64,000 bases of DNA from positions 1-64,000 of the forward strand of contig JAEPRB010000130.1 of NCBI GenBank assembly GCA_016758965.1, read 5' to 3'. The first letter of the stretch is position 1, and each line of letters begins with the position of its first letter. The position numbers were made by a program, and so were the translations under genes. Source of the DNA: Circinella minor (Eukaryota; Mucoromycota; Mucoromycetes; Mucorales; Lichtheimiaceae). Positions 13,601 to 24,575 of the stretch are shown here, one piece after another. The notes under the pieces are model-generated. The model had not been told where the DNA came from and did not search any database. It saw only the letters and a program-made list of their open reading frames with translations.

Positions 13601-14343
13601 AATAATCTACTACATGTGGTAAACGAGGTAATACGATAAGATGTGAGAAACATATTATATAATAAAGAAGCTAAAAAAAAGCAACGTTTTACCTTTTAAT
13701 ATAAATGGGGCGGATTTTTTTTTTTTTAAAAAAAAGGAGAAAAAAGAAGAAAAAGAAAAAAAAAATTACGGAGAGAAGAGAAAGAAAAAAGTATGAAAAA
13801 GAGAGAAGAGTTTGATGTTGTTGTTATGGTTGGTTCTTGTTTACACAAATAATAACAAATTATTATAACTCATCACACTTTTATTTTTTAAGGCACAAGA
13901 ACAAATCTCTTCGGCAGGTCAGGAAAATACAACCCGATTACTTGCTATTTTGAGTAAAGAGTGACACATTTTTTTTCTTTTCTTTTCTTCGTGTGATGTG
14001 TGTGCAGTATTTTTCTCTTTAACATTTTTCCGCAATAATAATAAAAAAAGAGAAAAATTTTGATGAAACATTGAACTGTTAACAATAATAAATAAGCAAA
14101 AAAACCTAATGGATATACCTTTTTTTTTTGTTATTTCTCGAAATACTATATATATATATATTAATTTATTTTCATTCTGGTTTTTTTATAACTATATTTT
14201 ACAAGAGGAGGAAGAAGAAAAAGAATAAAAAAACATTATTAAATTGATGATGTAGGATGTGCGTGTGTGTGTTGAGGGGGGAATGAGGGAGAAATATTAC
14301 AGGAAAATCTATCTACAAAAAAATAATAACACAGTAACAGAGT
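13601..14343. other. Intergenic region between CYC8 start and ADAM 3' end
   Basis: Promoter side of CYC8 and 3' side of the ADAM gene, both on the minus strand. It holds purine-rich and A/T homopolymer tracts near 13700-13800 and 14100-14230. The only coding-like piece is a possible orphan exon on the plus strand at 13893-13964, listed separately. Confidence 0.5.
13893..13964 (+). other. Possible orphan terminal exon (24 codons)
   Basis: A TTTTTTAAG acceptor-like site is followed by 23 sense codons of balanced composition (starting AQEQISSAGQEN, ending LLAILSKE) and TGA. It reads like the last exon of a small alpha-helical protein, but I found no convincing upstream exon on the plus strand before CYC8 sequence begins. 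It could be the tail of a very small gene, a relic, or chance. Function unknown. Confidence 0.2.
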
Positions 14344-17300
14344 TTAAGCACCAGTCGATTTTGCTCGTCGATGGCGTTGACCTTCAGACGCTATTACAAC
14401 ATTATCGCTTGTGTCAAACAATGACATTTCATGAGATTGCTGTTGTTTTCCTTGAAGAAATCCGATGCGCCGAGCAGTACTAGTAGATCCGTGTAACGAT
14501 GAACTTTTATCACTGCTGTTGTTGCTTTTGACTGTTTCAAGCTGGTGTAACGATGATGATAAATGATAATTCCCAGTTAATTCTGAAGGTGAATTGTTCT
14601 GATGATTACTGGTTGTTGCTGTTGATTTAATTGAAGAATGGGTATCTAATGTAGTTGTAGTAGTTGTCGCTGTTGTTGGTGTGGATGGATAATAGCTATT
14701 ATATGAGTTCCATGCTGCTCCACTATCATCTCGTCGTATCATATGATTATTATTATTATTTTCAATATTTTTTAGGGATGACGGTAAGGGTGCTGCTGTT
14801 TTTGCTGGTAACCATGGACTACTACTATTATTATTTATATTGTCGTTACTAAGTAATGATGTATCTAATAAATTATTATTTGTTGCCACGGTAGCAACAT
14901 TAGCATTATTACTAATATTAATATGGTTGTTATTAGCTCCTGATGTTGCCGCGGTATCATTATTGTTATTATTGTTGTTATTATCGAGCAGATTATGTAA
15001 AAACCCTGTGCTTTGTTGTTGCTGCAGTGTTCTTCTAATTGTTATTGCTGTATCAGTAGTCTCAGATTGTCGATGTCCTGACCCTCCACCCTCTTGATCA
15101 CCACCACCGTTACCACGCATATTATCCATTCGATAACTACTACTATTAGCAATTGAAGAAGGTCTAGAATCTTTGTCCTTGGAAGCAAGACGATTCCTTC
15201 GATATCGAGATAGGACAAACCAAGCCAGCCATCCTAATAATCCAATAACCATCAAACTACCAAATAAAAACACTGGAATGGCAATGTTTTTGTTTTGCGC
15301 CACCCAAGCTTTCAAGGTATTCACTAATAATAAATGGTTGCAATTGTTAAACAAAACACGCAAAGTTTATATATAAAGAAAAAGATAAAAGAGTCAAATA
15401 ATATAAAGTGATAAAAGGTACTTACATGCACCGGTACTAACACAAGATCCTTTTTCACATAGACTTGCCAAACCACATTCAGTACCATCTAAAAAAACGC
15501 CACTTAACACAAGACAGTTTCCTGGGTCCATCGGATCTGCACAGCTAATTTGACACGAATCTTTTTGAAACGAGCATTCTTCAGTGACGCCAAGTCGCAT
15601 CCCACGAGCAATACATTGTTCATCACGAGATGTACATACGCCAGAGGCACATTTCATAGTATTATTGGCACAAAGAGATCCATTTTCTTGATATTCATCT
15701 GTAGGACAGGACAAGGATTCCCCTGTACAGTATTCCGGGATATCACACTCCGATACTGCAGGGCGGCACATGGCGGTAGAGGGAGCCACTGTGCAGTTGA
15801 GACAGCATTGCTGACTATAGTCACTAAAAAAATATAAAATAGATAAATAAATCCAAAATATAATTATTATTTGTTTGTTTGTGTAAATATATTTAGTAAA
15901 CAAATACATAAACAAACAAATAGACGATGAAAGATGATTATAATGATGATGTTATGTTTATATTACTATTATTATCACTTTCTATATACTGATAAACTTA
16001 CTCGCATACGGCACCAGATTTAAGTTTACATGTACGTGCATGACAACATGCACTATCCGTTAATCCTGAATCACATTCTTCTCCTGGTTCCAAAATTCCA
16101 TTACCACACATGGTAAACGACGTTGTATCACGTAAATCGGGTGCTAAAAAAGGGCGTGTGAATTATTATGTAAGTTATTGCTATTCAAACACATACACAT
16201 ATATATATAAAATAAGGTGTGTTTGAGAAGTCCTTACATTGTAGACAATAACCGATGTTTGGAAAAGAACCACAAATATCAGATATAGAACACGGACTGA
16301 AATCTTCACTTGTCACATTACTTGTTGGATTCATGAGATATGTGTCACCTGCGCTACATTTGGAGTCACTCAAAGGACAACAACTACATCCAGTTGGTGA
16401 ACATGGGCAGGTCTGTGCGGTACAATCATGAATAGCTCCTATAAACTAAGACAATAAGATTTTTTTTTTGTTTTTTTTATGTTTGTTTCTTTTTTCTTTT
16501 CTTTTTCCTCTATATGTTATTTATACCAAATCCATGACCAATTTCATGAGCTACGACTTTCCACTCATCTCGAGTAATTGATGAAACACCAGTGCCAGAT
16601 ACCCATTCAGAGGCACCATTTTCTATTTATTTATTTGTTTATTTATTTATTTACTCAAAAATATCAGATCATTTTACGTATTACAATAATCCCTTCCTGT
16701 ATATAAAAAGTAAATCTTACCTTCAATTTGTTGTGATACTTGAGATTCACATAATTGACTTAACCAAGCTATCCCTACTTTGACACCTGTCCTATTGTTA
16801 TTTTTATAATAGCACAAATTCATAATTGAGTTAAAAAAAACTTTTCTTGTTCCTTTATAGATATATCAACTTTTTTTTTTTTACTTACGAACACCTTGTC
16901 ATTAAATGCCATAATGCAGCTCCGTCATCTCCTCTTTTTCCACGCCATAAACTAAAATCGGATAATCGATCATTAATTGTGTAAAACGACGAGCATTCTT
17001 GATTCCAATTTTGTTGTGGTTTGGGATGTCTTGGACAACCTGGCTGTGACATTTGGATGTAGATCAATCCAAGAGAAATATTAAATGTACGTTCATAGAC
17101 GGCAGAAGCAACATTCCAATCATTAATGATTTGTAATCGAGCAAATCTTATACTCCCATATGATTGAACATATGTACAATCCGCGACAGCACCCATATAA
17201 GCAATTTTACGTGTACTTGGGCATCCACTAGATGGATTGAATCGTTTTGTTAAACTATGACTGGTACTACCCCCATAATGATCATCTATTATTGAAGGTG

Positions 17301-18237
17301 GTCGTGACGTGGTTGAAGATGATGATGTATTACGCATTCCAGTTAGCTTTTGATTGAATTGCATTTCTTCCATAGCACACATGAAATCATCTTTCGTTTG
17401 AGGTGCTCGAGATATTAAATGGTGTTTTTCATTAGGTTGCTGTTGTTCAATATCAGAATCACGATAAATGACCATTGGGGAATTATTATTGGATGGTAAC
17501 GGGTCATCGGTCCGTTTACTAAGATGGAAATTGGTTGTCGTTTTGATATGATAAATATCGGACCCAAGCATAAAGGCACCTTCAAATAATGGGTGTGGGT
17601 ATGAATGCCTATAGTCGATAATAATAATAATAAACAATTATTGTTATTATTATTATATGTGATTTTACCCATTGTTTCTTTTTTTTTATCATATAAACAT
17701 TTCAAGATATTTACTCATCATCATCTCGAATAATAATTCTCGCCCATCCAGTTGATCCATTATCAGATTCTGCATTCCCTTTATATATTCGATGATCGTG
17801 CGAATGTAATGATTTTTCTATTTCTTCATCATCATTGTCATTGTCTCCATAAATTAATAAAGTTGCATCGGGATGAAATAATTCGAGATTAGGTATTAAA
17901 TGTAAATGAATAATCGTATCGTATGCATTAAATCGTAATGTAAATGTATCGCTATGTCTAATGATTGTTGCTGCCGTCGTCGTCATCGTCGCTGGTTGTT
18001 GGATATTACGATGAATTGATAATTCGGGATCGCGTAAGGTTTCTATTCGAGATATCCGTTCGTCAGGTACTGAATGACCTATACAATAAAAAAAATATAT
18101 GAATTAAGTTTTTTATTGTTCCATCGAGTATGAAATTTTATTGCTTCTTTCTAAACATTAATTATGTTGTTTTAAAACGCACTATTAATTTGTTGAATAC
18201 CACAAAGCAGTAATAAAATAAATAAAAATCGCATCAT
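14344..18237 (-). CDS. ADAM-family membrane metalloprotease (metalloprotease + disintegrin + TM)
   Basis: Type I membrane zinc protease of the ADAM/reprolysin (M12B) family, acting at the cell surface or in the secretory pathway; 1008 aa. Exons on the minus strand: 18183-18237, 17715-18078, 16889-17608, 16721-16791, 16527-16622, 16238-16438, 16002-16143, 15426-15823, 14344-15323. The first 19 residues are a signal peptide ([13 protein letters not shown]..). A prodomain follows, then the protease with the zinc motif [12 protein letters not shown]: ligands His429, His433 and His439, catalytic Glu430. Next comes a Cys-rich disintegrin module ([16 protein letters not shown] onward, [10 protein letters not shown]) at about residues 500-600, a Cys-rich tail to about 680, and a TM helix at about 696-720 followed by RYRRNR. 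The cytoplasmic tail of about 285 residues is rich in Asn, Ser and Thr with long Asn runs. All catalytic residues are present. Confidence 0.93.
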
Positions 18238-20176
18238 GATCAATTATATATGTTTGTTGTAAAAAAAAAAAAAAAGGAATGGTCAACGGATGTTTGAGAA
18301 AAGAAGGGAAAGGAGTGCAATTAGAATAATGCCGGGTATAGTTGTGACAAAATTGAAAAATATAATTATAAAAAAATGAGATCAACTGTCTAAAAAAAAT
18401 AGAAAGAGGAGAAGACTATTAATAAGAATAAAAAAGCTGCAACCCAAAAATAAAAATAAACTATATTTGTTTCTGTACAAATTATTATTCAGGTACTGCT
18501 GCAGTGTTTCTACTTCTAACAAAAACTTTTTACTTGGCGTTCCTCATTGCTAATCTAAACTTTTGCTTTCTTTTTACCCCTTTTTCTATATATTTTAGGG
18601 GGAAAAAATAAATATGATACAGAAACTAAATGCTTTTAAATATCATAGAAACGCACAAGATCGTATTTAAAGAATTGTTTCATATGCTTTTGATTAAACG
18701 GCATATGTTACACAATTAACGGTCGAGATCTACGTTCAAATTATTCTTTGAAATAGGAAGTAAACCTAATCAAAAAAAATAATTTGGATCGAAAGAAAGC
18801 TTAATAAAAAGCTTTTTTATTTTATTTCTGACGTTGTTTTTTTAGTATAATGATAATAAAAATGATTAGTCTGCTCATATGAGCTTGATAAAGAAAAAAC
18901 TGAAACTTTAACACTTCTTTCAACCACTCTCCATTATAGCATTTTTATTATTATAATCTTGTCGTGATATATGATAATCGATGTTATAAAAAAAAGATTC
19001 ACGTAGTACAAAGGCATTAAGTGAGAGATATTGTACGATCATATAGTAAGCACTTCTCTTCAAAACAAATATAAAATTCACTGGGTTGGTTAAATTAAGT
19101 TTACCCATATTTCATTTCTATTATCGTTTAAGGGTGACATGATATTTTACTTGTAAAACATTCTAACTCAAGTATTAATCATCTGTGTCTTAGTTTATTA
19201 GTATAGAGTATTATAGATATATATATTATACGTACCATATTAATATCAAGAGCTTTTTTCTTAAACCACACTCTAGAGGAAATCATTATTGGAGACGGCT
19301 CACGGTTTGATGAACAATAGGTTGATAAAATAAAATAATGTTATACATAATCAAAATTCTTAATACAAAGTGTAGATGAGTTTGGTTACAAGAGAACTGC
19401 TGATGAGTGATTTGCTGTATATGAAGAAAAAATAATCGAGACACATCAGTTCCATTAAAGTGAAAGTGAAGGTTATTGATATCATTAATATTGTAAATTT
19501 TTGAACATTATTGTTATTGAAGTTTGATGAGCATGAAAAATCTTATCATCTTCTCTTGTTAATGCTTATTTGATTTGAGGTGCGTATTGTGGTACGTAAT
19601 ATGTTTTTGGGGGAGAACAAAGTTTCTTCTATCCATGGTATATGAATTCAGTATTATTAATTACTTGATATACATCAAAACACCAATACCTTTTTAACCA
19701 GTAGCATTAACCTTGTATTTTGAGCTACATCAATCATCATTTTATATATAACTTCATCGCTGATAAAAAGAAAGTGGTGAGTTGTGTATAGAAACATAAT
19801 TTATTAAAGCCTGAATCCATTTATATAATCACTGTAAGTCAATAAAAATCTATGTGAATTGCATTAAGGACATTATCTTACGTCAGGTTTATGAGGAGAC
19901 GAGTATTGAGTTAAAAAAAAAGACACATATAAAGGTTGGGTTGCGGTCAGCTATTTCTTCATTTTAATGAGAGTTATTAATTTTCATCATATCCGGCAAA
20001 GCTAGTGCGTAAGAGACGAAGACCTATATAACAGGTAGAAGCTGATTAAAATTGTACTTTCAATTAGTATCTACGCTGCGTTTATATTTGAGTAAAGTTT
20101 CATGATTATTAATTTAAAAGTTTCGGTTACGTATGTAAAAATATTTTAGAGCAAAAAATAAATTCCTTCATTGATC
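18238..20176. other. Intergenic region between divergent ADAM and TF1 genes
   Basis: Shared upstream region of the ADAM gene (minus) and the first Zn2Cys6 gene (plus). AT-rich. I see no coding exon, RNA gene or paired repeat here. The only longer frame (18920-19108 minus) has no recognisable domain. Confidence 0.6.
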
Positions 20177-22504
20177 ATGAACAACAACAATAAAACTATA
20201 CCAACGACTCAGCCCATACAAATCGCAACCGTTCAATCTTTTAATTCTGATAAGGAATTCGATCATAAATTGAGAATATTAAATGAAACTACTATAAAAA
20301 ATGGCAAAAGGAGTTGTGACAGTTGTAGATTACGTAAAGTTCGTTGCGACGCTAATACCGTTTTCCCTTGTACGAAATGTCAAAAATCGAAATTTGTTTG
20401 CGAATTTCGTATTAAAAAAAGGAAACCTGGACCAGTACCTCGGGAAAACAAAGAGTGTTTTGGAAAGCGGATAAAGCATACTGAAAAATCCCTAACAGAT
20501 AAGGAAAAAGCGAGAGAAAATCTTACCGACACAACTGCACCAAATCGCCACAGCAACATAACTTCCATATCAACTACATCAGCTTTATCACCAGTACAAC
20601 GACAGCAACTTAAGAAACAGAAAAATCAACAAGGAAAATTACAGATGGTGCAAATATTACCTCTCCAACAAACTACTACCTTCGTGCATGATTGTAATAA
20701 TGAATTATTTTCAAGTACGAATCTTATAAGCAAAATACCACACTTGACTTTAGAGCTAGCAGAGCACATGTTGGAAGGGTAAAAAACAACAATACTCCTA
20801 TTCATTTCTCTTTGCATCATATGTTTCGCTAATATTCATTTGTTTTTCAATAGATATTTCAAGTCTGTTCATTTTAAATGGCCAATTATCAACAAATACT
20901 CTTTTTTGACACAGTTCTATTATCAATATCCCGAGCCTTTGGATGAACGACTTTTTTATGCTGTTTGTGCTATGGGGTGTCAATTTTTGCCGTGGGGATC
21001 AACATATAAGAACAATACCTCTGTACGCGCGATTGGGCGGTATTTGAGGCATAAAGCAACTGATTTTACTGATTTGATGCTGGAACAGCCCAGTATCACA
21101 GCTATTCAAGCATTGCTTTTAGCTATATCGATACGTCCAAATTCAAATGATGGGGATGAGTCGATTATCAATCGGTATGTATATAATTTAGCTTTTATAA
21201 AATTAAATGATAATTAAAATATAAGGTAACTAATAGATATTGGTCTGTTACCTTTTAGGCGTATCTTTAAATTGGTAAGACAAGAACTGCTTTTCATATT
21301 TTGCAAATTTTATTTTATGACCAATTTATCAATAAACACAACTTTGACTACTACACTTTCAATATATAGATAATCCATATGGTATGTTCTTTTATATGTA
21401 ATTAATCAAAGAAATATGGCAAACCTGTTTACCTAATCATATACCACTATTAGAGCAAAGTGTTACTTTTATTCTCTTCATTTAGCTATCAAAATTTACC
21501 AAAGAGTGAAGTTGAATTACGACGACGGATAGTGTATGCAATTTACATAGTGGATAGAATTGGTGCTGCATCAAAAGTAAGGCAATTTAATATATTGGAC
21601 GGCGATTTTGATGTCGGGCTTCCATCTATATATGAAGTTGAAACCAAAAGTAACGAGAAATTGGATGGATACCACCTTGACGAAGATTGCGTCCCAAAAT
21701 TACTGAGAGAAACAGATATGGATATACAAGAAGGAAGGCCAATATACTCTGACTTTTTACAAATCATATCTCTTACACAAATGGTTGGTGATGTTCTCAT
21801 ATTACTATATTTCCCCACAGCTTTGCAATTACCAAACATGGGATTAATAAATAAATTGGATAACACGATCACCAAATGGCAATCCGGGATAGTATCAAAT
21901 ATCTACAATAAAATGATGAAAAACATAACAAAAGGTAATATAGGAGAACCCGAAGATGGATTACAAGAAGGAAGAAAACCTGATCCAAGAGAATAAACTT
22001 ACTAAATTAATTTTATTTAAAATCAGATATGGTTATTATAATGTATAATGCTGTATTACTACTTCGCTACAGACCTTTAATATTTACCAAACTAGCATCA
22101 AAAAGAAGTGATCCTGGTACAGGGAAATTATTGAAACTTTGTACTGACGCTGCTCTGAATATTATTGAACAATTTGAATCAGATAGTGTATTAGGTATAC
22201 CTTGCTTCACAGACTAGTAAGTAGTTTCAAAATCAGCATAAGTATTTCAGTTAGAAATAATTTGATCTATGGATCAAAAGCTGATTTTTAAATTGACTAT
22301 TTTGTAAATCCTTATTATAGTATGGTTGGTGAAGCCGCGAGTATTTTCATACAGAATTCGAATGACCAAGACCCTACTGTACGATTGCAAGCCCAAAAAA
22401 ATTTGATACGCTGTACGTTCATACTTATGCGAGACGAGGCTATCAGTGGATCACAAAATGCGAAAGTTCTCAAACAATTGACGGAACAAATGTCAACGCA
22501 GTAA
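20177..22504 (+). CDS. Zn2Cys6 fungal-type transcription factor 1 (TF1)
   Basis: Nuclear DNA-binding regulator of 601 aa. Exons: 20177-20778, 20854-21174, 21259-21274 (16 nt), 21370-21381 (12 nt), 21454-21934, 22027-22216, 22321-22504. The binuclear cluster is CX2CX6CX7CX2CX6C with Cys47, 50, 57, 65, 68 and 75, followed by a basic linker. The rest matches the fungal-specific TF middle region shared with TF2 and TF3 (TQFYYQYPEPLDERLFYAVCAMGCQF, RRRIVYAIYIVD, DFDVGLPSIYE, LLLRYRPLIF). The start is the ATG at 20177; the in-frame codon before it is ATC, not a start. Odd: the motif that reads W-L-x-L-G-A/A-I-R-M-x-Q-D in its paralogues is RRIFKL/IIHM/SKV here, although splice sites and frame are intact. 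It could therefore be functionally altered. Confidence 0.88.
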
Positions 22505-23880
22505 ATAAATCATGAAATAAAGAATTTGTGGTGCGAACTCTTTGATTCATTATTTTTTGTGTTCTTGATGTAATTTGGTTCTATAAAAGAGTACTATGAA
22601 ATGTAATAAAAAAGAAGTTTGTGGTATAATGAAACATGGTACTCCTTCTTTAAAATGGGTGCATTTTAAGTTTTAGGATAGAATTATCTTTTTACTAATG
22701 CGAGCGGGAACCGTTGAGTTTTAGTACAATTGGGTGTACAACAGCTTTTATCGCTGGTAGTGTTTACTCATAAGCTCTATCCAGACCACTCTATATTTCA
22801 GGTGATATTCAGGCCTTATTTAAGTGTATTTACTGTAGATGAGATACTATTTAATTAAAAATTTATTGATAAGAGTTAAAATTCCAAACTTGTCTTTTTA
22901 TTAAAAATATTTGAAAACCCACTTATTCAATGTACCAAAAAATAGCTTTACATATCTATTTAGACACCCCCTTCTCATTTTAACCGGGAATTCGAATCTC
23001 AGGAAAAAGAACTATAATGTAATAATAATAATGATGATCATTATGATAATAATAAAATTAAGAATAAAAATAATAGTAACGAGTTAATGATGATGATAGT
23101 AAAAATTATTATTAATAATAATTAAAATAAATCTCGAAATGCCTATGTGCGTACATTTTTTATCAAACATATTATAGAGAACGAATAGATAATGTATAAA
23201 TACTATATAGACTTGAATACAATTACTATTTTTTTAAATTTACTTCAATACGTATAAGCCTAAAGATTCTCAGAAAAGACCACCTCTTCTATTATCTATT
23301 TTAATACCGTGTCTTATTTAATCATATCTGCCACTCATTGAACGAAAAGGATAATAATGGCTGAGGAAATGGAATAGAAATCTAAATGTATGAAAAGAAA
23401 ACGAATAGAAATGTCGTTTATAGGTAGCGTGTATTATGGATGACAGTCATCCGAAGTTCGATCATGATGTTGTCATTCACGATATTGACCAATATGATGA
23501 AATAATCACTAGTTTTGTAATCATGACTACAGCTTTAAAACAACGACAATCAGTAGATTGTGGCTGAAACAATGCTGGTATCAGTATTGTTGTTCATTTC
23601 GATATTATTGAAGTAATTTAAAAGTACTTTTTTTTTATCACTAAATTTTCTACGGAAACAAATTTATCTGTGATTTTTCGGGTCACGTGTACGGTAAATT
23701 TGAGAAGGTGCTGGCTAAATGTTGTCAAAAAAAAATACATATTATTTTCCATATCGGAATTTAAAACGGGAAAATATATTTCCTTTTACTGAGATTATGT
23801 TTCCGGGAAAAAAAATAAACTGCTAGGGGGTGTCCTGTTCTACCAGTTGATCCTTGAATTCAAGGATGGAATAATGCACA
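22505..23880. other. Intergenic region downstream of TF1
   Basis: AT-rich, with runs of AAT/ATA triplets near 23020-23110. No intact gene. A decayed TF exon begins at about 23881. Confidence 0.5.
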
Positions 23881-23944
23881 GTGTAACCACCGTTGAACAA
23901 TTTGAATCAGATAGCGTATTGGGCGTTCCGTGTTCAACAGACTA
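23881..23944 (+). pseudogene. Isolated fragment of a Zn2Cys6 TF exon 6
   Basis: The stretch from about 23893 (TTGAACAATTTGAATCAGAT..) to the ACTA/GTAAGT donor is nearly identical to the 3' part of TF1 exon 6 (22160-22216). It encodes the EQFESDSVLGVPC-like block. No exons 1-5 or 7 of the same copy are next to it; a U1 snRNA gene starts 260 bases downstream. It looks like the remnant of a duplicated regulator gene. Confidence 0.75.
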
Positions 23945-24171
23945 GTAAGTATTTTATTTTTTTATGTCATACTATACGCGTTATAACACACTTAATATTA
24001 TTTAACATAAAACAGTTCACAAAAAATTAATTTAACACATTTATTTCTATGATAACTTGACAAATGATGCATTGTGTAATCTATTAAATATAGAGATTAG
24101 GTGCATTCTTAGGTGACGTATGATAAGCTGTCACCATCAATTTTTTTAAAATCCGCAACTTTGAAAAAAAG

Positions 24172-24179
24172 TATAAATA
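24172..24179 (+). promoter_or_regulatory. TATA-like box of the U1 snRNA gene
   Basis: TATAAATA lies 29-36 bases before the predicted 5' end of the U1 RNA. That is the spacing expected for a TATA element of an snRNA gene. Inferred from position only. Confidence 0.45.
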
Positions 24180-24207
24180 GAGGTGGTTTTTGCAACTGAT
24201 ACAACTC

Positions 24208-24372
24208 ATACTTACCTGAGTCGTGTGTTCGGTGATCAAGGATGCCGAGCACACAGGGCGGATGGTGACCATTGCACTTCCGGTTGCTGACTGCTCTGCG
24301 AACACTCTTCGGGGTGTCTCGAGGCTACAATTTTTGCTTTGGGGAGATGGTCGGTTCGCTGACTTTCTCCCC
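24208..24372 (+). ncRNA. U1 spliceosomal snRNA
   Basis: RNA of the U1 snRNP, which pairs with 5' splice sites. The 5' end is ATACTTACCTG, the invariant donor-pairing sequence; its complement CAGGTAAGTAT matches the donors used in this window. Stem-loop I is present (GTGTGTTCGG pairing with CCGAGCACAC, loop GATCAAGGA, the U1-70K site). It is followed by CAGGGCG, stem-loop II with CCATTGCACTTCCGG and GCTGAC (the U1A-type loop ATTGCACTTCC), stem-loop III (ACACTCTTCGGGGTGT), an AATTTTTG Sm site, and a 3' stem (GGGGAGATGGTCGG/TTCG/CTGACTTTCTCCCC). About 165 nt, the usual U1 size. The complete structure and upstream TATA argue for a functional gene rather than a truncated retrocopy. The 3' end is approximate. 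Confidence 0.93.
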
Positions 24373-24575
24373 GTTCTCAATTTTAATAAGAAAAAGAAAT
24401 AAAAAAAAAACTTATCCTGCTCCACTCAAACTAAAATATACCTAGCAATACAGATTTTTTTTTGCTACTTTGGTTTGCACACTAGACTAGCCAGTAAAAA
24501 GAATACATTTCATTCCTTTATAGATGAGAAATTAGGAGAAAAAATCCTACCACCTTTACCCATACAAGACTCAAA

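Noticed and set aside
14664..15097. Tyr- and Leu-rich plus-strand frames resembling membrane proteins
   Set aside because: They are antisense readings of Asn (AAT/AAC) codon runs in the ADAM tail, which give artificial Leu/Tyr/Val runs.
22980..23110. AAT/ATA triplet runs considered as a CRISPR-like or satellite array
   Set aside because: No regular unit or spacers; simple low-complexity sequence in eukaryotic DNA.
24084..24425. Minus-strand open frame of 113 codons over the U1 locus
   Set aside because: It is antisense to a U1 snRNA with full conserved structure; no protein domain is visible and the composition follows the RNA.
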